From assembly GCF_009857135.1 (NCBI RefSeq), contig NZ_CP047318.1, positions 4,526,001-4,590,000 on the forward strand: DNA of 64,000 nucleotides. Direction: 5' to 3'. The DNA comes from Streptomyces sp. HM190. Lineage in GTDB: Bacteria > Actinomycetota > Actinomycetes > Streptomycetales > Streptomycetaceae. The notes below the pieces were generated by a model, which was not told the origin of the DNA, did not search any database, and was given only the letters and a program-made list of their open reading frames with translations. The number at the start of each line of letters is the position of its first letter. Position 1 is the first letter of the stretch. The position numbers were made by a program, and so were the translations under genes. Positions 7,791-15,959 of the stretch are shown piece by piece.

Positions 7791-9497
7791 ATGACCAGTC
7801 AAGAACACCGCAGTCGCCTGAGGCGTCCCGGGCTCGCCGCCCTCGCCGCGCTCGCCGTCGTCGCCACCGTGGCCGGGGCCGCCCCCGGCGCGGGCGCGGC
7901 CCCCGCGGCCAAGGCCGGGACCCCGAAGCTCAAGCTGATCGCCGCCTCGAAGTCGGTGACGGCCTACCGGTATCCGGAGGGCGGCACCTTCCTCGAACTG
8001 GGGACGTACGTCACGGTCGACGGCGCTCCCCTGGAGTTCAAGGTGACGCGGAAGTCCTACAAGGACCCCGTCGTCGCCCAGCAGATCTTCCGTGACGGCA
8101 AGAAGACCAGGACGCGGACGCTGCCCGCCGGGCTGGTCACCGACCACTCCGGGCTGCCCGGCTTCCTGGAGATCTCGCTCAGGAACGCCGCCGGTCAGCA
8201 GGTGCTCAAGACCGCGAGCAACTTCTGCCCGAACAACGCCTCCGGCCGTATCCGCCCGGACGCCCCGTCGACCTCGCACTACCCGCAGAGCTGCTCCGGG
8301 AACCCGTGGACGCTGGGCTCGGTGTGGGGTGTGGAGAAGGGCTGGGCGGTCAACACCACCCAGTACCGCTACGACGACGCCATGGACATCCCGGCGGGCG
8401 AGTACACCGCACAGGTCGGCATCGCGAAGAAGTACCGCGACCTCTTCGGCATCCCGAACGACCGCCCGACGATCAAGTTGACGGTGAAGCAGTACGACGA
8501 GGACGGCGAGGGCGGCGTCGGCGCGGGCGCCACGTCCTCCGCGCACCACGCCGCAGGTCACAGCGGCGGTCACGGCGGTCACGACGCCGCCCCCGTCGAC
8601 CCGACCCAGCGGCCCCCGCACGGCTTCGGCCCGGGGGGCGACGACGTCCCGATGCCGCCCGCGTTCCCGCACGCGCTGGCGGACCGGGGCCAGGCGAAGC
8701 ACCTCGGCGACGGTCCCGGCCACACCGACGGCTCCCGCATCGCGCCCGCGTTGAAGCCCGCCGCCAAGCGGCCCACCGGCAAGGCCGGCGCGCCCGCCGA
8801 CGTGCCCAGGCCCGATCTGCGTTCGCTGCCCGCCTGGGGCATCTCCATCACCGACGGTGAGGACGGCGACGTCCCCGGCAAGGACTACCTCGCCTTCAGC
8901 GCCAACGTGTGGAACGCGGGCCCCGCGCCCCTCGTCGTGGACGGCTTCCGTAAGCCGGGCGCCGACCTGATGGACTCGTACCAGTACTTCTACGACGCCA
9001 AGGGCAAGCAGGTCGGCTACTCCCCCGCCGGCACCATGGAGTGGGACCCGCGCGAGGGCCACATGCACTGGCACTTCACCGACTTCGCCAGCTACCGCCT
9101 GCTCAGCGCGGACAAGACGAAGGAGGTGCGCTCCGGCAAGGAGGCGTTCTGCCTCGCCAACACCGACGCCATCGACTACACGGTGAAGGGAGCCAACTGG
9201 CACCCGGAGAACACCGACCTGTCCACCGCGTGCGGTTCGCAGGAGGCCATCTCGGTCCGCGAGGTCCTCGACGTCGGTTCCGGTGACACCTACACCCAGG
9301 AGCGTCCCGGCCAGTCCTTCGACATCACGGACCTGCCGAACGGCACCTATTACATCAAGGTCATCGCCAACCCGGAGAACCGTCTCAAGGAGAGCAACAC
9401 CAAGAACAACGTCGCCCTCCGCAAGGTGGTCCTCGGCGGCAAGCCCGGCGCCCGCACGGTGCAGGTGCCCCCGCACCACCTGATCGACGCCCCGTAA
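7791..9497 (+). CDS. Secreted lysyl-oxidase-like copper protein
   Basis: A 568-residue secreted protein. A long Ala-rich signal peptide (residues 1-40, RLRRPGLAALAALAVVA) is followed by a beta-rich N-terminal region (50-240), a His/Gly/Pro-rich linker (HHAAGHSGGHGGHD, 245-350), and a C-terminal domain with the copper-binding EGHMHWHF triad near residues 422-429 plus CLANTDAIDY, CGSQEAISV and NPENRLKESNTKNN. These are hallmarks of the lysyl oxidase family, which oxidises lysine side chains to aldehydes. Bacterial members may act on cell-surface or matrix proteins. The His-rich linker could help load copper. The start at 7791 has GAGGA 5 nt upstream; an in-frame ATG at 7755 is possible but gives a poorer signal peptide. 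Confidence 0.85.
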   Translation: MTSQEHRSRLRRPGLAALAALAVVATVAGAAPGAGAAPAAKAGTPKLKLIAASKSVTAYRYPEGGTFLELGTYVTVDGAPLEFKVTRKSYKDPVVAQQIFRDGKKTRTRTLPAGLVTDHSGLPGFLEISLRNAAGQQVLKTASNFCPNNASGRIRPDAPSTSHYPQSCSGNPWTLGSVWGVEKGWAVNTTQYRYDDAMDIPAGEYTAQVGIAKKYRDLFGIPNDRPTIKLTVKQYDEDGEGGVGAGATSSAHHAAGHSGGHGGHDAAPVDPTQRPPHGFGPGGDDVPMPPAFPHALADRGQAKHLGDGPGHTDGSRIAPALKPAAKRPTGKAGAPADVPRPDLRSLPAWGISITDGEDGDVPGKDYLAFSANVWNAGPAPLVVDGFRKPGADLMDSYQYFYDAKGKQVGYSPAGTMEWDPREGHMHWHFTDFASYRLLSADKTKEVRSGKEAFCLANTDAIDYTVKGANWHPENTDLSTACGSQEAISVREVLDVGSGDTYTQERPGQSFDITDLPNGTYYIKVIANPENRLKESNTKNNVALRKVVLGGKPGARTVQVPPHHLIDAP

Positions 9498-9524
9498 CCC
9501 GCGACCGCACGGTCCTCGCACGGC

Positions 9525-9560
9525 GACGCACCCCCGGGTCCCCGGACCCGGGGGTGCGTC
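9525..9560. terminator. Bidirectional terminator hairpin
   Basis: A 17-bp inverted repeat beginning GACGCACCCCCGGGTCC, with a two-base loop, lies between the converging lysyl-oxidase-like and RidA genes. The perfect GC-rich stem without U-tract suits termination in both directions. Confidence 0.8.
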
Positions 9561-9610
9561 ATGCACGGGGGGAGGGCGTACGTCCGTCGGTGGCAGCGGC
9601 GCCGCGCCGG

Positions 9611-10018
9611 TCAGTCCAGGACCGCGAGCGCCTCGATCTCCACCAGGTGCTCCGGCACGTCCAGGGCCGCGACCCCCAGCAGGGTGGCGGGCGGGGCCGC
9701 CGTCGTGCCGAGGCGGGCGGTGGCGCGGGCGATGCCGTCGAGGAGCAGGGGCATCTTGTCCGGGGTCCAGTCGACGACGTGGACGGTCAGCTTCGCGACG
9801 TCGTCGAAGGTGGCTCCGGCGCCGGCCAGGGCGGTGGCGACGTTGAGGTAGCACTGCTCGACCTGTGCGGCGAGGTCGCCCTCGCCGACGGTGACCCCCT
9901 CGGCGTCCCAGGCGACCTGCCCGGCGAGCAGGACGAGCCGGGAGCCGGAGGCGACGGCGACGTGGTGGTAGACACCGGTCTCGGGCAGTCCGACGGGGTT
10001 CACCAGGGTGATGGCCAT
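9611..10018 (-). CDS. RidA/YjgF-family deaminase-like protein
   Basis: A 135-residue RidA-fold protein (LVNPVGLPETGVYHHVAVASG ... AGQVAWDAEGVTVGEGDLAAQVEQCYLNV ... LLGVAALDVPEHLVEIEALAVL). Family members trimerise; many hydrolyse reactive enamine/imine intermediates, and others belong to specific catabolic pathways. The usual active-site Arg is not evident, so the catalytic activity is uncertain. GCAGGAGGAGACAGC before the ATG fixes the start. The divergent HxlR regulator and a repeated operator between them suggest dedicated local control. Confidence 0.85.
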   Translation of the reverse strand: MAITLVNPVGLPETGVYHHVAVASGSRLVLLAGQVAWDAEGVTVGEGDLAAQVEQCYLNVATALAGAGATFDDVAKLTVHVVDWTPDKMPLLLDGIARATARLGTTAAPPATLLGVAALDVPEHLVEIEALAVLD

Positions 10019-10059
10019 GCTGTCTCCTCCTGCGGGCAGGGGTGCCCGTGCTCTCTTGT

Positions 10060-10128
10060 GGTTACTGGGGAACCGTAGGAGAGTGGCCGCTGACAAGGAA
10101 GAACGCACTTTTTGGTGACTGAGGAACC
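10060..10128. promoter_or_regulatory. Paired HxlR operator half-repeats
   Basis: GGTTACTGGGGAACC (10060-10074) and GGTGACTGAGGAACC (10114-10128) match at 13 of 15 positions, and each has GGT...ACC dyad ends. The second copy contains the GAGGA ribosome site of the HxlR gene and ends 2 bp before its start codon. The first lies 42 bp before the RidA start. The arrangement fits autorepression plus control of the divergent RidA gene. Confidence 0.6.
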
Positions 10129-10130
10129 TG

Positions 10131-10514
10131 ATGGTGACCAAGCAGTACGACGGCACGCCCGAGGAGGCCGCGGATCTGCGGCGCGCGGACTCACTGGCCC
10201 GCGAGATCTTCGCGGACATCGCCAACAAGTGGGCCCTGCTGATCATCGACGCGCTCGGTGAGCGCACCCTGCGGTTCGGCGAGCTGCGCGACGGCGTCGA
10301 GGGCGTGAGCCACAAGATGCTCACCCAGAACCTGCGGATGCTGGAGCGCAACGGGCTGGTGGACCGGAAGGTGCACCCCACGGTGCCGCCGCGCGTCGAG
10401 TACACGCTCACCGAGCCGGGGCGGGCCCTGCGGGCCACGGTCGACGCGATGTGCGACTGGACCCACCGCTACCTCGGCGCCATCGAGGACTCCCGGACCC
10501 GCTTCGACGCCTGA
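10131..10514 (+). CDS. HxlR-family transcriptional regulator
   Basis: A 127-residue winged-helix protein with the HxlR signature: FADIANKWALLIIDALGERTLRFGELRDGVEGVSHKMLTQNLRMLERNGLVDRKVHPTVPPRVEYTLTEPGRAL. No Cys sits in the sensor region, so it is not an obvious redox-sensing HypR type. It is divergent from the RidA gene and overlaps its own likely operator. It most likely responds to a small electrophile or metabolite handled by the RidA protein. Confidence 0.88.
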   Translation: MVTKQYDGTPEEAADLRRADSLAREIFADIANKWALLIIDALGERTLRFGELRDGVEGVSHKMLTQNLRMLERNGLVDRKVHPTVPPRVEYTLTEPGRALRATVDAMCDWTHRYLGAIEDSRTRFDA

Positions 10515-10566
10515 GAGGGTCTGAGGGGGGCTGGGGAGTGGGAGCTGTGTCACCCGAACCGGGCTT

Positions 10567-10593
10567 TGCATGATCATGCATTGGGGTGCATAC
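10567..10593 (+). promoter_or_regulatory. ArgR (ARG) box upstream of argG
   Basis: TGCATGATCATGCA (10567-10580) is a perfect 14-bp palindrome, followed 7 bp later by another TGCAT half-site (10587-10591). Streptomyces ARG boxes are built from such TGCAT elements. The site ends 8 bp before the argG start codon, where arginine-bound ArgR would block transcription or translation initiation. There is no clear Shine-Dalgarno before argG, so the transcript may be nearly leaderless. Confidence 0.75.
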
Positions 10594-10600
10594 TCTTCCT

Positions 10601-12055
10601 ATGTCCAAGGTCCTCACCTCCCTTCCGGCCGGCGAGCGCGTCGGCATCGCCTTCTCGGGCGGGCTCGACACCTCGGTCGCGGTCGCGTGGATGCGCGACA
10701 AGGGCGCCGTCCCGTGCACCTACACCGCTGACATCGGTCAGTACGACGAGCCCGACATCGCCTCGGTGCCCGGCCGCGCGAAGACCTACGGTGCCGAGAT
10801 CGCGCGCCTGGTCGACTGCCGGGCCGCGCTCGTGGAGGAGGGCCTGGCCGCGCTGACCTGCGGCGCGTTCCACATCCGCTCCGGCGGGCGGGCCTACTTC
10901 AACACCACGCCGCTGGGCCGTGCCGTCACCGGCACGCTCCTGGTGCGGGCGATGCTGGAGGACGACGTCCAGATCTGGGGCGACGGCTCCACCTTCAAGG
11001 GCAACGACATCGAGCGGTTCTACCGCTACGGTCTGCTCGCCAACCCGCACCTGCGCATCTACAAGCCCTGGCTGGACGCGGACTTCGTCACCGAGCTCGG
11101 CGGCCGCAAGGAGATGTCCGAGTGGCTGGTCGCGCACGGCCTGCCGTACCGGGACAGCGCCGAGAAGGCGTACTCCACCGACGCCAACATCTGGGGCGCC
11201 ACCCACGAGGCGAAGACCCTGGAGCACCTGGACACCGGGATCGAGACCGTGGAGCCCATCATGGGCGTCCGGTTCTGGGACCCCGAGGTCGAGATCGCCA
11301 CCGAGGACGTGACGATCGGCTTCGACCAGGGCCGCCCCGTCAGCATCAACGGCAAGGAGTTCGCCTCCGCCGTCGACCTGGTGATGGAGGCCAACGCCAT
11401 CGGCGGCCGCCACGGCCTCGGCATGTCCGACCAGATCGAGAACCGCATCATCGAGGCGAAGAGCCGCGGCATCTACGAGGCGCCGGGCATGGCCCTCCTG
11501 CACGCCGCGTACGAGCGCCTCGTCAACGCCATCCACAACGAGGACACCCTCGCCCAGTACCACAACGAGGGCCGCCGCCTCGGCCGGCTGATGTACGAGG
11601 GCCGCTGGCTGGACCCGCAGGCACTGATGATCCGGGAGTCGCTGCAGCGCTGGGTCGGCGCCGCCGTCACCGGCGAGGTCACCCTGCGGCTGCGGCGCGG
11701 CGAGGACTACTCGGTCCTCGACACCACCGGCCCGGCGTTCAGCTACCACCCGGACAAGCTCTCCATGGAGCGCACCGAGGACGCCGCGTTCGGCCCGGTC
11801 GACCGGATCGGCCAGCTCACCATGCGCAACCTCGACATCGCCGACTCGCGCGCCAAGCTGGAGCAGTACGCCGCGATGGGGCTCATCGGCACGGGCGGCT
11901 CCGCCGCGATCGGTGCCGCGCAGGCCGCCGCGACCGGGCTGATCGGCAGCATGCCCGAGGGCGGCGCCGAGGCCATCGCCGCCCGCGGCGAGTTCACCGG
12001 CTCCGACGACGACGAGCTGCTGGACCGCGCCGCGATGGAGTTCGGCACGGACTGA
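10601..12055 (+). CDS. argG: Argininosuccinate synthase (long, type 2)
   Basis: A 484-residue enzyme joining citrulline and aspartate with ATP to make argininosuccinate in arginine biosynthesis. The P-loop-like AFSGGLDTS (about 16-24), FHIRSGGRAYFNTTPLGRAVTGTLLV, DGSTFKGNDIERFYRYGLL and KAYSTDANIWGATHEAKTLE blocks are all present. Length and sequence match the longer E. coli-like class rather than the roughly 400-residue class. The ATG at 10601 is the natural start (MSKVLTSLPAGERVG); an ATG at 10586 lies inside the ARG box. It is a single-gene unit with an ARG box in front and a strong terminator behind. It converges on the megasynthase; any link to that pathway is only proximity. Confidence 0.95.
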   Translation: MSKVLTSLPAGERVGIAFSGGLDTSVAVAWMRDKGAVPCTYTADIGQYDEPDIASVPGRAKTYGAEIARLVDCRAALVEEGLAALTCGAFHIRSGGRAYFNTTPLGRAVTGTLLVRAMLEDDVQIWGDGSTFKGNDIERFYRYGLLANPHLRIYKPWLDADFVTELGGRKEMSEWLVAHGLPYRDSAEKAYSTDANIWGATHEAKTLEHLDTGIETVEPIMGVRFWDPEVEIATEDVTIGFDQGRPVSINGKEFASAVDLVMEANAIGGRHGLGMSDQIENRIIEAKSRGIYEAPGMALLHAAYERLVNAIHNEDTLAQYHNEGRRLGRLMYEGRWLDPQALMIRESLQRWVGAAVTGEVTLRLRRGEDYSVLDTTGPAFSYHPDKLSMERTEDAAFGPVDRIGQLTMRNLDIADSRAKLEQYAAMGLIGTGGSAAIGAAQAAATGLIGSMPEGGAEAIAARGEFTGSDDDELLDRAAMEFGTD

Positions 12056-12078
12056 CCGACCGCCGAAGAGGACCGGAC

Positions 12079-12125
12079 CGCGAGGGGCCGGGCCGACGCC
12101 CAGCGCGTCGGCCCGGCCCCTCGCG
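12079..12125. terminator. Strong bidirectional terminator after argG
   Basis: A perfect 21-bp stem with a 5-nt CCAGC loop starts 24 bp after the argG stop and lies 75 bp before the megasynthase stop on the opposite strand. It should isolate the two converging units. Confidence 0.85.
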
Positions 12126-12200
12126 TGGTGCGGCGGCGCTCGCCCGGCGGCGCTGTTCCAGGGGTGCCGCTGGAGGTGCGCCGGGTCGGGCCGACCGGGG

Positions 12201-15200
12201 TCAGTGGCGCCGGGACGAGGGCGGGGGCAGGGCTTTCAGGGTGGTCTCGGGGATCACGTGGTCGAGGAGGTGCAGGGGCGCGGCGCGGACCCCGGCCGAC
12301 TCGGCGGCGTCCCAGTGGGCCAGGGCGTGGGGGAGGTCCACCAGTCCGTGGATCGGCGGGAGTTCCGTGCCGTCGCGGTGGGCGTGGAGCAGCGACTCCA
12401 GACGGCAGGACGCGAGGGTGCCGGGCAGGTGGGGCTGGAACCGGGTGCCCTTGGCGGCGCCGGTGCGCGCGAGCGCGGGGAGGTCGGCCGACAGCCGCGT
12501 CTCGGCGGCCTCCAGGGCGAGCAGTCCACCCCCGACCAGCAGCACGTCCTGTTCACGGCGCATCCGGTCCAGGGCCCGCGCGGTGTCGAAACAGTGCGGG
12601 AAGGAGTCGTCCACGACGATCGTGCCGGGACGGAGCCGGTCGACGTCCAGCAGGGCCGTGGGGCCGCTCACCGCGGTGACGACGACGTCGGCGTCCGCGT
12701 ACAGCTCGCCCGGCAGGCCCGCGCGGGCGCCGGTGGACTCCAGGACCCGTACGCTCGTGCCGGGCCGGTCCGCCGACAGTTCGGCGGCGAGACGGCGCAG
12801 CCGGGGGGCGCTGCCCGGCAGGTCGCAGAGGATCAGCCGGGCCGGCGGGCGGGGGCTGCGAGCCAGCAGCAGCCGCAGCGACGACGTGCCGACGGAACCG
12901 CAGCCGACGACCGCGAGGGTCAGCCCGGCGAGGTCCCGGCCGGTCGCGGCGAGCGCCGCGTGCACGGTCTTCACGACGGCGACGGTGGTGGTGGCATGGC
13001 CGGTGGTGAGCGCGCCGGGCAGGAGCGCGGCGGCTGAGGGCTCCGTTTCCCGCAGGACGTCGTAGCCGTAGCCGGTCAGGGCGGGGATCCCCCCGGCCAG
13101 GGAGACGGAACGCGCGCCGAGGGCGAGGGCGTGCTCCACGGCCCGTGCCGTGCGGGCGGCCAGCGGGTTCCGGGCGGCCCCGGCGGCGTCGTCGAGGGGA
13201 GTGGCCGGGGCGGCGAGGGCCGTCAGTTCGTCGGCGAACACCGGCAGGGCGAGGAAGCCGGACGTGCCGAGCGGCGTGGCCGTCGTCTCCAGCAGCCGTG
13301 GGCGGCCGTCGGGGAAGAGGAGCGCCCGCAGCTGTTCGCGGCCGGGCAGCGCCTCCGGGGGCAGGCCCGCGTACCCGGCCAGGTCGCGGGGCGCGGGCAG
13401 ATAGCCGACGAGCGCGGCGTCCAGCGGGGCGCCGTCCTCCAGCTCGCGGCGCAACGCGTCGGTGAACGCGGCCAGTTCCTCGTCGGTGAGGGCGCTCGCC
13501 GACGCCCGGACGGTGACACGCACCCCGTCGCCCGAGGGGCGGACGGCGAGGAGGACGTCCGTGCCCACGGGGGGCGGGGCGAGGGCCGTGTCGGTGTCGT
13601 CGGGGAGCACGGTCAGCGTGGTGCCGGCCGGGTCACCGAGGGAGCCGAAGTCCAGGAACGTGAAGAAGAACTGGGCGGTACGGGGCAGACCGTCGGCCGG
13701 CCGCAGGTCCGGCGGTCCGGCGGTACGGGCCGCGACGGCCTCGGCGGCGACCCGGCGCAGGTCCTCCACGAACGGACCGGGCGCCGCACCGAGGACCGGC
13801 GGGCGCACGGCCACCGCCTCCGCGAACGGCCCGAACACCCGGTGCGCGTCGGGCACGCTGTCGTCGCGCCCGGTGACCGCGAGGCCGACCACCAGGTCCC
13901 GGTGGCCGGTGAGGCCGACCAGAGCGCGGTGGTACGCGGTGAGGAACGGCGCGTACGGCGTCGTCCCGGCGGCACGGGCGAGCCGGCGCAACGCCCCGAC
14001 GCGGTCGGCGCCGAGGGTGAAACCGGCGGTGTGGAAGCCGGGGGTGGGCAGGCCGGGGGACGTCTCCTCGCCGTCGGCGGGCTGCCGGGAGGCGCGGAGC
14101 ACGGGGGGCGTGTACGGGGCGTCGCGCCGGGCGAGGTGGGCCGCCGTTCCCAGGGGCAGGGCCGGGGTCGAGGCCGGGGACGGGGTCCGGCGGCGGGCGG
14201 CGCGCAGCTCGACGTGGTCGCGGAACGTCGAGCGCAACGGCTCCAGACCGTCGGACAGGCCGGCGGCGAAACGGTCGTGGACGGTGAGGAGTTCACGGGT
14301 GAACAGGGCGGCGCTGTAGCCGTCGCCGATGAGGTGGTGGGCGTGCACCACGAGGACGTGCTCGTCGGCGGCGACCGTGAACAGGCGCAGCCGCAGCAGC
14401 GGCCACGCCCACGGCTCGAACCGCCGCCGCGCCTCCTCGGCGATCCGCCGCTCCAGCAGCCCCGGCTCGCCCAGCACCTCCGTCTCCACCGGCAGCCGCA
14501 GCGTGTCCGGCAGTTCCTGCTGCACGGGCGGGCGCGCACCGGCCGGGAACACCGTGCGGAGCATCGGGTGCCGGGCCACGAGGACGTCCACCGCCCGCTG
14601 GAACAGCTCCGGACGCAGCGGCCCGCGTATCCGGAAACGAGCCAGCCACGCGGAGTCCCCGGAGCCGGCACGGCCGCCCGGTCCACCTGATCCGCCCGAT
14701 CCGCCGGACCCGCCCGGCGCGGCGGGCGCGGCGGAGGCGAGCGCGTCGGCCAGCAGGAAGCCCCGCTGGGAGGGAGTGAGCGGGTAGGGGGTGACCGGGG
14801 CGGTGGCGGACGCGGGGGCGGGCGGAACGGGTGCCGCGGCGGGGAGGGCGGTGGCCGCCGCCGTGTCGATGGCCGCCGCCAGCGCGCTGAGCGTGCGGTG
14901 CGTGTAGACGGCGGTCGGGCGCGGCAGGAGGCGGTGGTCGTCGCGGAGGCGGGAGAACAGCTCCAGCACCGTGAGGGAGTCCCCGCCGAGGACGAAGAAG
15001 TCGTCCTCCCGGAAGACCTCGGGCACGTCGAGGAGCTGCGACCAGGCGCGGGCCAGCAGCCGTTCGGTGGGGGTCGCCGGCGGGGTGCGGGGGGCCGTCC
15101 GCCCGGTCGCCGCTCCGGGCACCTCCGGTACGGCGGCGGCCCGTTCGCCGGCCGGCGCGGGCGCGGCGTGGTCCGGGCGGGGCGCGAGACGGGTGCGGTC

Positions 15201-15926
15201 GATCTTGCCCGTGCCGGTCAGCGGGAGGGCGGCGAGGGCGTGGACACGGGCCGGGACCATGTACGGCGGCAGCGTCCGGGACAGGAAGGCGCGGACCTCG
15301 CGGGCGTCGGGATCCGGCGCCCCGGCCCGGGGCTCGACGTACGCCACGAGCCGTCCCTCCCGCAGCAGGACGGCCGCGCGGGCCAGGCCCGGGTGCGCCA
15401 GCAGCGCGGCCTCGACCTCGCCGAGTTCGACACGGTGGCCGCGGACCTTGACCTGGTCGTCGAGGCGGCCCAGGAACTCCAGCACCCCGTCGGCCCTGCT
15501 CCGGACACGGTCGCCGCTGCGGTACCAGCGCCGCCCGTCCCGCTCGGTGAAGGCCGCGGCGGTGAGGTGCGGGTCGCCCAGGTAGCCGGGGGTGAGTCCG
15601 GTGCCGGCGATGAGGAGTTCCCCGGCCTCCCCGGCGGCACACGTCCGGCCGTCCGCGTCGACCACCGCCAGTTCGGTGCCGGCGACCGGGCGGCCGATGG
15701 GCAGGTGGCGGACGTCGTCGGCGGGGCGGGTGTCGATGATGTGGCAGGTCGCGTTGATGGTGGCCTCGGTGGGGCCGTACAGGTTGGCGACCCGGTGGCG
15801 GACGCGGCTGTCCTCGGGGGCGCCGGGACCGCCCGGGTCGGCGGGGGAGCGGGTCGGTGCGGTGGTCGCGTCGAGGAGGTCGAACCAGCGGCGGACGTGG
15901 GCCGCGGGGAGGGCCTCGCCGCCCAC
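12201..15926 (-). CDS. NRPS distal part: A (C-terminal half)-PCP-C-acyl-ACP-reductase-like domain
   Basis: 1241 residues in the same frame as the upstream megasynthase, after one amber codon. Residues 1-255 are the back half of an adenylation domain: YGPTEAT (50-56), YRSGDR (135-140), GRLDDQVKVRGHRVELGEVE and the A10 lysine (about 241). The carrier domain follows (GGDSL, Ser317), then a full-length condensation domain (about 380-835) with HHLIGDG at 530-536. Residues about 839-1241 resemble acyl-ACP reductase (AAR, COG5322-type): GGIPALTGYG, TTGHATTTVAVV, nucleotide loop GCGSVG (1008-1013), and LASCRLESLL aligning with the catalytic-Cys region of cyanobacterial AAR (Cys1174). Reductive release to an aldehyde is inferred. 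The GTG at 15926 is formal: protein homology runs upstream to the stop codon, so this may be only the readthrough half of one gene. Confidence 0.8.
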   Translation of the reverse strand: MGGEALPAAHVRRWFDLLDATTAPTRSPADPGGPGAPEDSRVRHRVANLYGPTEATINATCHIIDTRPADDVRHLPIGRPVAGTELAVVDADGRTCAAGEAGELLIAGTGLTPGYLGDPHLTAAAFTERDGRRWYRSGDRVRSRADGVLEFLGRLDDQVKVRGHRVELGEVEAALLAHPGLARAAVLLREGRLVAYVEPRAGAPDPDAREVRAFLSRTLPPYMVPARVHALAALPLTGTGKIDRTRLAPRPDHAAPAPAGERAAAVPEVPGAATGRTAPRTPPATPTERLLARAWSQLLDVPEVFREDDFFVLGGDSLTVLELFSRLRDDHRLLPRPTAVYTHRTLSALAAAIDTAAATALPAAAPVPPAPASATAPVTPYPLTPSQRGFLLADALASAAPAAPGGSGGSGGSGGPGGRAGSGDSAWLARFRIRGPLRPELFQRAVDVLVARHPMLRTVFPAGARPPVQQELPDTLRLPVETEVLGEPGLLERRIAEEARRRFEPWAWPLLRLRLFTVAADEHVLVVHAHHLIGDGYSAALFTRELLTVHDRFAAGLSDGLEPLRSTFRDHVELRAARRRTPSPASTPALPLGTAAHLARRDAPYTPPVLRASRQPADGEETSPGLPTPGFHTAGFTLGADRVGALRRLARAAGTTPYAPFLTAYHRALVGLTGHRDLVVGLAVTGRDDSVPDAHRVFGPFAEAVAVRPPVLGAAPGPFVEDLRRVAAEAVAARTAGPPDLRPADGLPRTAQFFFTFLDFGSLGDPAGTTLTVLPDDTDTALAPPPVGTDVLLAVRPSGDGVRVTVRASASALTDEELAAFTDALRRELEDGAPLDAALVGYLPAPRDLAGYAGLPPEALPGREQLRALLFPDGRPRLLETTATPLGTSGFLALPVFADELTALAAPATPLDDAAGAARNPLAARTARAVEHALALGARSVSLAGGIPALTGYGYDVLRETEPSAAALLPGALTTGHATTTVAVVKTVHAALAATGRDLAGLTLAVVGCGSVGTSSLRLLLARSPRPPARLILCDLPGSAPRLRRLAAELSADRPGTSVRVLESTGARAGLPGELYADADVVVTAVSGPTALLDVDRLRPGTIVVDDSFPHCFDTARALDRMRREQDVLLVGGGLLALEAAETRLSADLPALARTGAAKGTRFQPHLPGTLASCRLESLLHAHRDGTELPPIHGLVDLPHALAHWDAAESAGVRAAPLHLLDHVIPETTLKALPPPSSRRH

Positions 15927-15959
15927 GTGGACCCAGCGCAGGGCGGAGAGGTCCGGGGG

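Noticed and set aside
12201..13412. Ordinary SDR-type thioester reductase (R) domain at the megasynthase end
   Set aside because: No TGxxGxxG N-terminal loop or YxxxK motif. The nucleotide loop GCGSVG is mid-domain with AAR-like landmarks on both sides.
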